Source: Cytophagales bacterium
GTDB taxonomy: Bacteria; Bacteroidota; Bacteroidia; Cytophagales; Cyclobacteriaceae
NCBI GenBank assembly: GCA_022360055.1
Contig: JAKSDO010000293.1
Coordinates: forward strand, 1-34,115
DNA: 34,115 nt
Direction of reading: 5' to 3'
The position numbers and the translations under genes were made by a program. Within the stretch, counting starts at the first letter, position 1; each line of letters opens with the position of its first letter. This document shows positions 1-10,423 of this stretch, one piece after another. Under the pieces are notes generated by a model. That model was given only the letters and a program-made list of their open reading frames with translations, made no database searches and was not told where the DNA came from.

Positions 1-3000
1 GGACGGCATGTCCTCATATGCATGGACCGGACCCAACGCATTTTCCAGCAGCAGCCAGTCCCCAAACGTGGCCGCTTCAGCCACGGCCGCTATGGCGGGC
101 ACCTATACGCTGACGGTAACCAATGCCGCCGGGTGTACCGACCAGGCTTCGACTACCGTTACGCTAATTGATCTGCCCACAGCTCCAACCTCCGCAGCTT
201 CCGACCGAGATAACTTTTGCGCAGATGATAACGGGACGATCGATCTTACGGCTTCCGGTGGCAATGGTACAACCGTAAATTGGTATACAGGCGGTTGTGG
301 CAGCACGTTGACCGGAAGTGGGAACCCTTTGACAATTCCCTCCCCAACCGCAACAACAACCTACTATGCGCGTTGGGAGAATAGCTGCGGAGCGTCAGCT
401 TGTGTAAGTGTAACGGTTACTGTCAAACCATTACCGGATCCGCCAACAACGTCGGAAAACGCTCAGGAATTTTGCAGCGGTGACGATCCCAGGTTTGCCA
501 ACATTGATGTAAACGAATCCGGTATTCAATGGTATGACGCGGCTTCGGGTGGAAACTCTTTTGCGCTCGCAGACCCATTATCGACAAATTCCTATTACGC
601 AGCACAAATCGTTGATGGCTGTGAAAGTAATTCCCGTTTACAGGTTGATGTCACCGTCACTACCACGCCTGGCACCCCTACTACCAGTAATCCCAATCAG
701 AACTTCTGCAGTTGCGATAATCCGACATTTGCGGATATTGATGTAAATGAAATCAACGTTCAATGGTACAGTTTACCTTCGGGAGGTACCCCGTACAACC
801 CAGCCGACCCTCTTACCGCAGGCACATATTATGCGTCGCAAATATCCGGTAGTTGTGAAAGCAGTGCTCGTTTGCAGGTGAACGTAACCGTCAACAATCC
901 GCCAACCTCCAATAACAATAGCGAAGTAAGCACGGATGAGGATGTCACTTATACATTTAGTACTTCAGACTTCCCTTTTTCCGATACGGACGGAGGTACT
1001 CTAAGCGCAATCCGGGTAATGACGTTGCCTTCCGAGGGCGCCCTTCGGTTAAATTCAAGCCCAATATCTGCCCCAACGGATATCACCGCAGCATCAATTA
1101 CCGCAGGTCAGTTTCAGTTCGTTCCCGATCCAAATGAAAATGATGATCCGTACACTTCCTTCTTATTTAAAGTAAACGATGGTTTAAATAATAGTGTTGA
1201 TGACTATACACTAACTATCGTAGTAAATAAGGTAAATGACAAGCCGAGTTTTGATTTACAAGCCAGTCATACTTCCGGAGAAAATGACGGGATGCAAACA
1301 GTGACCGGGTTTGCGTCAAGCATTGATGACGGCGATCCTGAAGAGACTCAAAACCTCACCTTTCATGTTGCAAGTACACCCACATCCGTTACAGGCATCC
1401 TGGAATTTGAAACCTATCCGGCAATTAATTCATCAGGAACCTTAACCTATGAGGCCAAAGCAAACACAAACGGTTCGGCTGAAATCGAAGTTTATATATC
1501 GGATGACGGCCAACCCGTAGGACAAACGAGCAGCACGAAATCCTTCACAATAAATGTAACGGGAGTAAACGGCACCCCGTCTTTTACCTTAAACGGCAAT
1601 CCGCCTGCCGTGAACGAGGATGACGGATCAGCCACCGAATCCGCATTTGCACTGAACATCGACGACGGAGATGCGGAACTGACTCAAAGCCTGACATTCA
1701 ACATATCCTACGGCGGATCATTGCAATTTGCGACAGATCCCGCAATTGATGCCACGACCGGAGACCTCACCTATACGCCGCAATCAAACAGCAATGGTAC
1801 GGCTACATGTTCGGTGACATTAACAGACGGTGATAAAACCAGCGCTGCCCAGAATTTCACCATCACGGTAAATCCCGTAAATGATCCGCCAACAGGCGGA
1901 GACAGGGGCAAAACTATAAACGAGGATGCTATTTTAGCTTTTGTTCCCGGAGATTTTACATTTAGCGATATTGACGGGCACCTGTTTGCCGGGATTCAAA
2001 TCGTAAGTGTGGAAACCGACGGCGAATTGAAGTATAACGGAACGGACGTGACAATCGGATTTGAATGTCCTAACGTTTCATTGCTGACATTTACTCCGAC
2101 ACCCGATGAAAACAATGACGATCAGGCTCCGTATGCGACCTTTAAGTTCAAGGTAAAGGATTCGAGCGGAGACGTGAGTGTAGATGGTCCGGGAGATTAT
2201 ACATATACGATAAATGTCACCCCGGTCAACGACAGGCCGACCAGCAACGATGACGGCTCGGTATCTCCCGATGAAAATACCGTTTACACATTTAAAGACG
2301 CTGATTTTCCGTTTAACGATGTTGACGGCCATACATTTGACGGGATAAGAATCAGAAGTAACGTTTCAAGGGGAACGCTGCTGTATAATGGAAATCCCAT
2401 TTCCATAAATTTGGTAGTCGATGATGTTACACTACTGACCTTTACACCAGTTACGAACGAAAACGGATCTCCATATACAACATTTGATTTCCAGGTCCGC
2501 GATAGTCAGGGATCTTTTTCCATATCCGATTACAAAATGTCCATCAGCGTCGGAGCGGTCAATGACCGGCCGACCGGGGATGACGAGACCGTTACGACTC
2601 TGGAGGACCAGCCCTATTCGTTTTCCGTGGCCGATTTTACTTTTAACGATGTCGACGGACATACATTTGACGGTATTCAAATTACTGAAATTGAAACTGC
2701 CGGGGACCTGGAATACAACGGGACCGATGTAGTTCCATTCATGAATTGTCCGGATGTATCATTGCTTGTTTTTAAACCGGTGTCGAATGAAAACGGAGAC
2801 AGTTACGCGACCTTCAAATTCAAAGTCAAAGATAATTCCGCTTCTGAAAACATAAGTAATGACACCTATACGATGACCATAAATGTCACAGCCGTGAATG
2901 ATCCCCCATCGTTTACAATTAATGGTAATCCGCCGGCGATCAATGAAGATGCCGGGGCACAAACCGTAAATAATTTTGCTTCCGCCATAAATGACGGCGA

Positions 3001-6000
3001 TCCCGGCGCCGGAGAAGTTCAAACGCTGGATTTTATTTTAAGCATCAAAAGCACCACTGGAAATATCTCGTTTACCGCTAATCCGGATATTAGCGAGTCG
3101 AGCGGAAATTTAACTTATGCCGTTGCAAATAATACCTATGGTACGGCAACCATTTCAGCCGTACTTCAGGACAATGGCGGAGGAGACGATACAAGTGCGG
3201 AATCCCAATTTATAATTACTGTGAATAACGTCAACGATCCGCCAACTTTAACTGAGATTCCCGACCCGGCAGCGATCAATGAAGATGCAGGGACACAATC
3301 GGTCGGACTGTCCGGTATAACCGCGGGAATCAATGAGTCTCAGACATTGACAGTAACCGCAACTTCTTCCAACACGGCCCTGGTTCCAAATCCTACGGTG
3401 GTCTATACCAGCCCGGGCACTACCGGCCAATTAAATTATGCGCCCGATCTCAATATGAACGGAAGCTCAACGATTACTGTTACGGTAGATGACGGTGGAT
3501 CGAGCAGCAATACGATAACCAGAACTTTTGATGTCGTCGTCAACCCGGTCAATGACCCTCCGACAATAGATCCGATATCCGACCCCGCCCCGATACCGGA
3601 GAATGCCGGAGAACAAAATATTGCAATTTCCGGCATCAGTCCGGGTGGGGGGAGCGATGAGGAGTTCCCTGCTCAATCCGTTTCAATCAGCGCTTCTTCG
3701 AGTAACCCGGCATTAATTCCCGATCCTGTTGTTCAATATGAAAATAACAGTACAGGTCAGATAAAATACGCGCCACTGCTGGATCAGAACGGAACGGCAA
3801 CAATTACCGTAACATTAAACGATGGTCAGACAACAAATAACGAGACTGTGGTATCATTTGTTGTTTCGGTTTCTTCCGTCAACAATCCGCCCACAATTGA
3901 CGATATACCTGATCCGGCCGCTATTGATGAGGACGCCGGGATACAGAATATTGCCCTGTCCGGTATTACCGCAGGTGGCGGTGAGAGCCAGACACTCTCG
4001 GTAACCGCCTCGTCCGACAATCAGGATTTGATTCCTGACGGGAACATCAGCGTAAATTATACATCCCCATCAACTACCGGATCGCTTTCGTACCATTCCG
4101 TTGAAAATAGGTTTGGTTCCGCGGTTATCACGGTGACCGTGGATGACGGAGGCGATACAAATAATTCTGTTGAAGAACAATTTGTGATTGCCGTAAATCC
4201 GGTCGCCGACACACCTACCGCAACGGATGCGACTGCCAACGGGGATAATCAGACCACTGAAGGATTGGTAATAACTCCAAACGTCAACGATGGCGATGAA
4301 GTATCGCATTTCAAGATTACAAATATTATGAATGGTAATCTTTACAAAAATGATGGTGTTATGGAAATAACGGACGGACAATTTATCCTCAGCTCCGAAG
4401 GTATTGCCGGATTAAAATTTACTCCTGCGAACGGAAGTACCACAGAGGGTTCTTTTAGTATTCAGGCGGCTACGGGAGGTGATGATGCCTCCTTAGGTGG
4501 CGCGGTCATAACCGCAACAATATTCCGGAACAGCTTCCCGGTTTCAAATGGGTTTTCACCAATTGATGTAGATGAAGATTCAAACATTACATCCGTTGAT
4601 TTATTTGCCATATTCGATGATGCCGATCATCCGGACTTCGAACTAAATTTCAGTATATTGGTTAATACAAATCCCAACTTGTTTGATAGCCTCGTAATTT
4701 CGGATAATTTACTGGATATCTATCTGGCGCTAAACCAATTCGGTGACGCGGAGATCACAATTGAAGCAATGGATCCAAATGGAGCATCGGTGACTGATGT
4801 TCTGAGTATATCGATTGCCCCGGTGAATGATCCTCCGGTGCTTGAAACACCTCCGATAGGATTGGGCAACCAGGATCTGGCTTATGAGTATCTGATCGTC
4901 TTTTCGGATCCGGAAAATCAACCTATTACCATCGATGCGCTAAGTATTCCAAACTGGCTTACTTACGAAGAAATAACTACCGATTCTGCCAGAGTTTTCG
5001 GAACGCCGACAGATGAACAGGTGGGTGTTGTACATCAGGTGGAATTCTTCGCATTTGATACTGAAAACGACACCACCCATGTGGCATATACAATTAACGT
5101 ACAAAATGAAAACGACCCGCCGACCATTACCAGTCAGGCAGATACGGTCATGGAAGTCGGTGATTTTTACGACTACCTTGTCACTGCGGACGATCCGGAC
5201 CTCGATATCGGTGATGTGTTGAGTTTTACAATCGAACTTCAGGATGGATCGGATATATTCCTCAATTATCAGGACAATGGCAATGGAACAGCCACCATCT
5301 TTGGTACCCCTCCCTCAGGGACCATTGGATTGTACGACATTCGGGTAGTGGTAAGAGACCTTGCGTTGGATTCGGCCGTTCAGGTATATAAGCTCAGAGT
5401 GAAAAAGGAAAACAATCTTCCTCAGGTATCCTCTTTCCCGATTAGCACGGATGAAGATGTCCCATTTTATTTCTCGCCGGAGTTGTTCAAAGCACATTTC
5501 TTTGATACGGACGGAGACACGCTCCAAAATGTTAAAATCACCGACTTGCCATTATACGGACGTTTATCATTATTCGGCGCATTGGTGAAAGCCGGCGATA
5601 TCATTGAATACGTCGAAATCGACAGTTTGAAGTATATTCCGGAAGAAAACAATGATGATAACGACTTTTTTGGCTGGAATGGTTTTGACGGAACTGATTA
5701 CGCCCTTGTGCCTCGAAGTGTGAATGTAAATGTTCGATCGGTAATCGATCCTCCGGAAATCCTTGATTTCGATTGGGATCCAATTCTGTTTGAATTTGCC
5801 AACACCGAAGGGACACAGATAACCGACGGAACCGTTTTCGATGGAGATGGTGATAAAATCGAGATGGCAGTGATCTCATTCAAGGAAAACTATTTAAAAG
5901 GCGAAGATCTATTCTTCTATGATACATTATCCCTCACGGATCTTACTTACATATGGGAAGATTCTGCCGGAGTTTTAACGATCAAGGGAATAGAAAATAC

Positions 6001-6421
6001 GAATGTGTACACAAACGCCATTACTTTTCTGAGGTACATGAATACAAATTCATTAAATCCGAACATCAGCCCGAGAACCATTGAGATATTATTATATGAT
6101 GCGGATACCGTAAGTATTCCTTATCTCAGACAAGTTGAATTTGAAAATACATTTGTAGATTTAATAATACCTACCGGCATAACGCCAAACAACGATAATG
6201 TAAACGATACCTGGAAAATAGAGCACATTGAAAGGTATGAAGACACGAAAGTATCGGTATTCTCCAAGTCCGGAGAACTGCTATATGAATCGATCGGATA
6301 CGATGAAGAGTGGGATGGTACAAGCGACGGAGAGGTGCTTCCTCCCGGACCGTATTACTATGTAATCAGTATCAATAAGTTTAAACGCAATTACAAAGGT
6401 ACAATTTCAATTCTGAGATGA
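1..6421 (+). CDS. Giant cadherin-like surface adhesin, T9SS type B substrate (5' end missing)
   Basis: The frame is open to the left edge (codons for Asp-Gly precede the ATG at 8), so the true start and signal peptide lie outside the window; about 2139 residues are visible. Numbering from the ATG at 8, residues 1-295 hold four Ig-like modules of the CHU adhesin kind, each about 75-80 residues with paired Cys. Residues 297-2045 hold about 16 cadherin-like/tandem-95 modules, separated by linkers such as VNPVNDPPT and carrying acidic NEDAG and DVDGH motifs that probably bind calcium. Two modules near 1613-1799 resemble dystroglycan-type cadherin/putative-Ig domains. Residues 2048-2137 are a gliding-motility-associated C-terminal domain (CHU_C), with IPTGITPNNDNVNDTW and a final KGTISILR. 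In the family this domain directs export by the type IX system and surface attachment. The stop codon overlaps the next gene, a PorP/SprF protein, which fits an adhesin-partner operon. Its ligand is unknown. Confidence 0.93.
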   Translation, partial: DGMSSYAWTGPNAFSSSSQSPNVAASATAAMAGTYTLTVTNAAGCTDQASTTVTLIDLPTAPTSAASDRDNFCADDNGTIDLTASGGNGTTVNWYTGGCGSTLTGSGNPLTIPSPTATTTYYARWENSCGASACVSVTVTVKPLPDPPTTSENAQEFCSGDDPRFANIDVNESGIQWYDAASGGNSFALADPLSTNSYYAAQIVDGCESNSRLQVDVTVTTTPGTPTTSNPNQNFCSCDNPTFADIDVNEINVQWYSLPSGGTPYNPADPLTAGTYYASQISGSCESSARLQVNVTVNNPPTSNNNSEVSTDEDVTYTFSTSDFPFSDTDGGTLSAIRVMTLPSEGALRLNSSPISAPTDITAASITAGQFQFVPDPNENDDPYTSFLFKVNDGLNNSVDDYTLTIVVNKVNDKPSFDLQASHTSGENDGMQTVTGFASSIDDGDPEETQNLTFHVASTPTSVTGILEFETYPAINSSGTLTYEAKANTNGSAEIEVYISDDGQPVGQTSSTKSFTINVTGVNGTPSFTLNGNPPAVNEDDGSATESAFALNIDDGDAELTQSLTFNISYGGSLQFATDPAIDATTGDLTYTPQSNSNGTATCSVTLTDGDKTSAAQNFTITVNPVNDPPTGGDRGKTINEDAILAFVPGDFTFSDIDGHLFAGIQIVSVETDGELKYNGTDVTIGFECPNVSLLTFTPTPDENNDDQAPYATFKFKVKDSSGDVSVDGPGDYTYTINVTPVNDRPTSNDDGSVSPDENTVYTFKDADFPFNDVDGHTFDGIRIRSNVSRGTLLYNGNPISINLVVDDVTLLTFTPVTNENGSPYTTFDFQVRDSQGSFSISDYKMSISVGAVNDRPTGDDETVTTLEDQPYSFSVADFTFNDVDGHTFDGIQITEIETAGDLEYNGTDVVPFMNCPDVSLLVFKPVSNENGDSYATFKFKVKDNSASENISNDTYTMTINVTAVNDPPSFTINGNPPAINEDAGAQTVNNFASAINDGDPGAGEVQTLDFILSIKSTTGNISFTANPDISESSGNLTYAVANNTYGTATISAVLQDNGGGDDTSAESQFIITVNNVNDPPTLTEIPDPAAINEDAGTQSVGLSGITAGINESQTLTVTATSSNTALVPNPTVVYTSPGTTGQLNYAPDLNMNGSSTITVTVDDGGSSSNTITRTFDVVVNPVNDPPTIDPISDPAPIPENAGEQNIAISGISPGGGSDEEFPAQSVSISASSSNPALIPDPVVQYENNSTGQIKYAPLLDQNGTATITVTLNDGQTTNNETVVSFVVSVSSVNNPPTIDDIPDPAAIDEDAGIQNIALSGITAGGGESQTLSVTASSDNQDLIPDGNISVNYTSPSTTGSLSYHSVENRFGSAVITVTVDDGGDTNNSVEEQFVIAVNPVADTPTATDATANGDNQTTEGLVITPNVNDGDEVSHFKITNIMNGNLYKNDGVMEITDGQFILSSEGIAGLKFTPANGSTTEGSFSIQAATGGDDASLGGAVITATIFRNSFPVSNGFSPIDVDEDSNITSVDLFAIFDDADHPDFELNFSILVNTNPNLFDSLVISDNLLDIYLALNQFGDAEITIEAMDPNGASVTDVLSISIAPVNDPPVLETPPIGLGNQDLAYEYLIVFSDPENQPITIDALSIPNWLTYEEITTDSARVFGTPTDEQVGVVHQVEFFAFDTENDTTHVAYTINVQNENDPPTITSQADTVMEVGDFYDYLVTADDPDLDIGDVLSFTIELQDGSDIFLNYQDNGNGTATIFGTPPSGTIGLYDIRVVVRDLALDSAVQVYKLRVKKENNLPQVSSFPISTDEDVPFYFSPELFKAHFFDTDGDTLQNVKITDLPLYGRLSLFGALVKAGDIIEYVEIDSLKYIPEENNDDNDFFGWNGFDGTDYALVPRSVNVNVRSVIDPPEILDFDWDPILFEFANTEGTQITDGTVFDGDGDKIEMAVISFKENYLKGEDLFFYDTLSLTDLTYIWEDSAGVLTIKGIENTNVYTNAITFLRYMNTNSLNPNISPRTIEILLYDADTVSIPYLRQVEFENTFVDLIIPTGITPNNDNVNDTWKIEHIERYEDTKVSVFSKSGELLYESIGYDEEWDGTSDGEVLPPGPYYYVISINKFKRNYKGTISILR

Positions 6422-7461
6422 GTCGATCTGTAACGCAAATATTCAAAATGAGATATTCTCTTTTCACTATACTATTTCTCTTGACCATACTAAACGGTTA
6501 CTCGCAAGATAACTTTTACTTCAGTCAGTATTTTCAGGTTGGTCCTGCAATAAATCCCGCTTTCACAGGGATCGATAATTTTCTTGATGTAAAAATTAAT
6601 TACAGAAATCAGTGGGCCGGATTTGATGATTCTCCGAGCACAAATTATATAGGAGTAAACGGATATATTAAAAAGGACGCCATTCAATCGTATAGGGAAT
6701 ACGCGCTTCGAATAAGTAATCCCGACATCATTGACAGTTTGTCAAACATTCAATCATCGTTAAAAAGTAATATAAAACACGGCATAGGAGGGCATATAAT
6801 TTACGACAGGCAGGGGCCATTCGAGCAGATCTCGGGTTTCTTCAATTATGCTATACACATCCCAATCGGGTTTAAAACAAATCTGTCCATTGGCGCATCG
6901 GCAAGCATCACAAGCAACAGGATCGATCTCTCTAAAATAATTCTAACCAAACCCGACGAAGACGAATACTTCCAGCAACTCATTGCGCAGGGAGGGAAAA
7001 ATACATATTTCGATATCAATCCGGGATTTGCGTTCTACGGAGAAAACTGGTATCTGTCCTATGCCGCTTTTAAAGCAATTCGGACTTCAATCGCTTCGGA
7101 TGAAGTTTTGGATTATGACAAATCCATCGATCATAATATACTTATGGGGTTAAAATTCAATCTTAGCACGACTACTAAGCTATTGCCTTCTGCCTATTAC
7201 AGCTATAACAACAAGGTGAACAACCAATGGGAAGCCAACGTAAAAGTTATGTTTAATGAAAAACCCTGGTTTGGCGTATCTTACCGAAATACAAAAGCTA
7301 TGGTATTCATGGCCGGTGTTTATATAAATAATGTCTTTAACATTAGTTATTCCTATGATTATACCCTTTCCAACCTGAATAACTATAATAATGGCAGCCA
7401 TGAATTACATTTTGGTTTGATGTTAAATAAAAAAGATTTAAAATCGCCCTACTTATGGTGA
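6418..7461 (+). CDS. PorP/SprF family outer-membrane protein
   Basis: This is a beta-barrel protein of the PorP/SprF family. Members sit in the outer membrane and act in type IX secretion, or in anchoring or transport of type B (CHU_C) substrates such as SprB. Visible family marks are a signal peptide, the early FYFSQYFQVGPAINPAFTG segment, then NYRNQW, and many short amphipathic strands to the C-terminus. The annotated ATG (6418) overlaps the adhesin stop as ATGA. An in-frame ATG at 6448 gives a cleaner signal peptide (MRYSLFTILFLLTILNGYSQ) and may be the real start; no Shine-Dalgarno helps to choose. Length (347, or 337 from the inner ATG) is normal. It lies between its likely substrate and a PD40-OmpA gene, overlapping both, so the three are probably co-translated. 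The family call is firm; the pairing with the upstream adhesin is inferred from position. Confidence 0.93.
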   Translation: MSRSVTQIFKMRYSLFTILFLLTILNGYSQDNFYFSQYFQVGPAINPAFTGIDNFLDVKINYRNQWAGFDDSPSTNYIGVNGYIKKDAIQSYREYALRISNPDIIDSLSNIQSSLKSNIKHGIGGHIIYDRQGPFEQISGFFNYAIHIPIGFKTNLSIGASASITSNRIDLSKIILTKPDEDEYFQQLIAQGGKNTYFDINPGFAFYGENWYLSYAAFKAIRTSIASDEVLDYDKSIDHNILMGLKFNLSTTTKLLPSAYYSYNNKVNNQWEANVKVMFNEKPWFGVSYRNTKAMVFMAGVYINNVFNISYSYDYTLSNLNNYNNGSHELHFGLMLNKKDLKSPYLW

Positions 7462-8798
7462 GGTTAATGCGTATTTACACAGATAAGATCAGGAACTTTT
7501 TTACATTTTACTTTCTGCTTGCACTTACATTTGGCCAGACTGAATCTATTGCTCAAAATTTCACGTTTAGCAAATCAAAAGTGCTTGGAGCAGCAATAAA
7601 CAGTGATGCTGAAGAAAGCATGCCTATTTTGTCCCCTGACGGGACAAAGATGTTTTTTGTCAGGACTTTCCATGAAAATAATGTCGGCGGCAAATACTCC
7701 GGCCAGGATATCTGGATGAGTCAAAAAGATGAAAATGGCAATTGGCTTACTGCGATCAACGATTTTCCGGAATTGAATAACAACCGAAATAATGCCGTCA
7801 TTGGGATTAATCGCGATGAGTCGGCCCTGTTTCTCACCAATGCTTACAATCCGATCAACACCACTGTCCTTGGTATTTCAAGATCCATTAAAATTGGTAG
7901 CTACTGGAGCAAACCCAACGATGTAAATATCAACGGACTGGATTCTAAGAATTCTTTTATCGGCTTCTATATCAATAAAGAAGAAAACGTTCTGTTAATT
8001 TCAATGAACTATAAAAATACCCATGGAGCCGAAGATCTTTATATCAGCATAAAGGATGATGAAGGTAACTGGTCACTTCCGGACAATCTCGGTACAACTA
8101 TAAATACGAGTGGCTTCGAAATATCTCCCTTCTTATCCGATGACGGTAAATTATTATTTTTCGCCAGCAATGGTCATGGCGGGTTTGGCGATGCGGATAT
8201 ATTTATGTCCAGGAGATTATATGATTCCTGGGGCATATGGTCGGAGCCCATCAATCTCGGGAGCAACATAAATTCTCCGGCCTTCGACGCGTATTTGTTT
8301 ATGCAGGAGGAGCAGGCCGCTTACTTTGCAAGCAACAGGGACGGTGCATTGTCAAACATCTATGTTTCGGAAGTTACCGCCAAAGAGAGCGCCAAAGAGC
8401 TTGCCGTGCTCAATGAGGATAAATACAAACTCACGGAAACGGAAATAAATGAGCTGATTGGTATGCCAATTTCAAGAAATATCTATTTTGAGTTCGGATC
8501 CTATCAAGTAGAACAATCCTCCATCGAATTGATCGATTATTTGTCGAGCAGGTTACAAAGCAAAAGGCAATATCATATTGAGCTTATCGGACATACCGAT
8601 AAAGAAGGTACGGAAGAATTTAATCAAAGGCTCTCTGAAAACAGGGCAAACGAAGTTGCCATGTACTTTAAGAATTACGGAATCGATTCTTTGAGGATAT
8701 CCACAACCGGCGTGGGAGAATCAAAACCACTCTTTACCCAGGGAACCGAAGAAGAAATATCAAAAAACCGCCGGGTAGAGATTTATTTTGTAAAATAG
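7455..8798 (+). CDS. PD40 beta-propeller / OmpA-like peptidoglycan-binding protein
   Basis: An exported protein of 447 residues (443 from an in-frame ATG at 7467). After a signal peptide (hydrophobic core FYFLLALTFG, cleavage likely near IAQ-NF) come WD40-like PD40 blades with motifs such as SPDGTKMFF and SDDGKLLFFASNGHGG, roughly residues 45-310. The C-terminal 110 residues are an OmpA domain: IYFEFGSYQVE, then HTDKEGTEEFNQRLSENRA and NRRVEIYF, which carry the Asp and Arg that grip diaminopimelate in this family. PD40-OmpA proteins often accompany PorP/SprF genes in Bacteroidota, and PorE of the type IX apparatus is of this kind, so a role in tying the secretion or adhesin complex to peptidoglycan is likely. 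It overlaps the PorP/SprF gene by 7 bp. I do not claim it is PorE itself, which usually has extra TPR and carboxypeptidase-regulatory-like domains. Confidence 0.9.
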   Translation: MVRLMRIYTDKIRNFFTFYFLLALTFGQTESIAQNFTFSKSKVLGAAINSDAEESMPILSPDGTKMFFVRTFHENNVGGKYSGQDIWMSQKDENGNWLTAINDFPELNNNRNNAVIGINRDESALFLTNAYNPINTTVLGISRSIKIGSYWSKPNDVNINGLDSKNSFIGFYINKEENVLLISMNYKNTHGAEDLYISIKDDEGNWSLPDNLGTTINTSGFEISPFLSDDGKLLFFASNGHGGFGDADIFMSRRLYDSWGIWSEPINLGSNINSPAFDAYLFMQEEQAAYFASNRDGALSNIYVSEVTAKESAKELAVLNEDKYKLTETEINELIGMPISRNIYFEFGSYQVEQSSIELIDYLSSRLQSKRQYHIELIGHTDKEGTEEFNQRLSENRANEVAMYFKNYGIDSLRISTTGVGESKPLFTQGTEEEISKNRRVEIYFVK

Positions 8799-8870
8799 AC
8801 CTCTTTTACAGATTTTCTTACGTTTTCTGCTTCACTTGCTTTTTGTCATTAAATTAGAGCAAAAAAAGTT

Positions 8871-10397
8871 GTGATCAGACTTTTAATCCTTTCCTCCTTC
8901 ATATTTTTTTCGTCCGTTTCCTATGCTCAAAAAAAGCATGTGAATCTGAAAATAGACTCAGCGAACTATTATCTGGAAAACGGTCAGTATATTAAAGCCA
9001 TTCGTTTTCTGGATGACCGGATTGCGACAAATGCATCGGCCGACCTGTTCATCGCCAGAGGATTGGCAAAAATTGAAATAAACGATTTGGATGGAGCGCT
9101 TTTCGATTTGAAGAACAGCTTGAAGCTAAGCGCAAAAAACGATACCTCCTACTATAACATTGGGTACGTTTTGTATTTGCAAGGAAATTATTCCCGGGCG
9201 ATAAACTATTACGATTCGGCCTTATCCGTAAACAAGGACAACATCTATTACTTAATTGCCAGGGGTGATTCATTTTTGGAATTGGAAAATTATAATCTGG
9301 CATTACGTGATTACGGGAAAGTAATCTCGCTGGATCCGGAAGCTGACCTTGGCTATTACGGTATAGCTATGTGTCATTTTTTTAATGATGAATACGATAG
9401 TGCCAAGTATTATCTCAGCTACGCAATTACCCTGGATCCGTTTGATACCGATTACTATTACCAAAGATCGCTCTGCAAACTCTATTTGGAAGACAGAGAA
9501 GGTGCTTTGAAGGATATTAACTTTTCGATAAATATTGATCCCGATAATATTGATGCGCTGTTGATCAGGATTCGGATTTACACTGAAAATGGTTTTTATG
9601 CAGAGGCTCTTTATGACTTGAATCACTCGATTTCCATTGATTCGACCAATCTCGAGCTGTTAAATGAAAGAGGAAGTCTCTACCTGAATACGGGAAATTA
9701 TAATTTGGCGCAAAAGGATTTCTCATTAATTACGGCGTTGGACAACACCATAGACATTGCCTTATTTAATAAGGGATTATCAAATTATTTTTTAGAGAAG
9801 TATGAAAAAGCGATAAATGACCTCACCGCGGCAATCAAACTCAATAATCGGGAAGAGGATTATTATGTGTACCGCAGTTTGTGTTTTTTGGCGCTTGAAA
9901 ATTTCGAAAAATCATTTCAGGATCTTTCTTTGGCCATTGAAGTAAATTCGTTAAATCCGGACATATATTTCAAGAGAAGCATGGCGTTCTACGAAATACA
10001 GGAATATCAATCCGCTCTGGAAGACCTGAATACTGTTTTCAAATTGGATCCGGAATTCCCGGGAACATTTTTGATGCGAGCAGAAGTTTACCGCGCTTTA
10101 AAAGAGCGTGATAAAGCCCTAAAAAATTATGATCTATCTATTCTAAATAACCCGGAAAACGGAGAAGCTTTCTTTAAGCGCGGAATATTCCTATATGAGA
10201 CGGATAATTTTGAAGGGGCAATGAATGATTTCAATTTTGCCATAGAGCTCGACCCTGGCATTCCCGCCCCATATACAAACAGGGGTTTGTTAAAATTGGA
10301 ACTAAAAGATAAAGATGCCGCATGTAAAGATTGGAAAGAAGCATTTAAACTGGGCTCTGAATATGCACGTGATCTCCTGAAAAAACATTGCAACTAA
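8871..10397 (+). CDS. Secreted/periplasmic tetratricopeptide repeat protein
   Basis: A 508-residue protein made almost wholly of TPR units after a signal peptide (hydrophobic LLILSSFIFFSSVSYAQ). About 13 repeats of 34 residues run from residue 25 to the end, with the usual small-residue pattern (for example AIRFLDDRIATNASADLFIARG and AFFKRGIFLYETDNFEGAMND). The start is GTG at 8871; no ATG gives a signal peptide. TPR proteins of this type are scaffolds for protein-protein contact. The 72-bp gap to the PD40-OmpA gene allows co-transcription, which would place it with the adhesin export machinery, but that is inference. It ends in a Cys-Asn. The specific partner is unknown. Twenty-seven bases after its stop lies one copy of the dispersed 96-bp repeat. 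Confidence 0.85.
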   Translation: MIRLLILSSFIFFSSVSYAQKKHVNLKIDSANYYLENGQYIKAIRFLDDRIATNASADLFIARGLAKIEINDLDGALFDLKNSLKLSAKNDTSYYNIGYVLYLQGNYSRAINYYDSALSVNKDNIYYLIARGDSFLELENYNLALRDYGKVISLDPEADLGYYGIAMCHFFNDEYDSAKYYLSYAITLDPFDTDYYYQRSLCKLYLEDREGALKDINFSINIDPDNIDALLIRIRIYTENGFYAEALYDLNHSISIDSTNLELLNERGSLYLNTGNYNLAQKDFSLITALDNTIDIALFNKGLSNYFLEKYEKAINDLTAAIKLNNREEDYYVYRSLCFLALENFEKSFQDLSLAIEVNSLNPDIYFKRSMAFYEIQEYQSALEDLNTVFKLDPEFPGTFLMRAEVYRALKERDKALKNYDLSILNNPENGEAFFKRGIFLYETDNFEGAMNDFNFAIELDPGIPAPYTNRGLLKLELKDKDAACKDWKEAFKLGSEYARDLLKKHCN

Positions 10398-10423
10398 AGA
10401 TGGATATTATGTAAAAGAAAGAA

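Noticed and set aside
5601-5883. Reverse ORFs inside the left adhesin
   Set aside because: Antisense shadows of the adhesin frame; no signals for expression.
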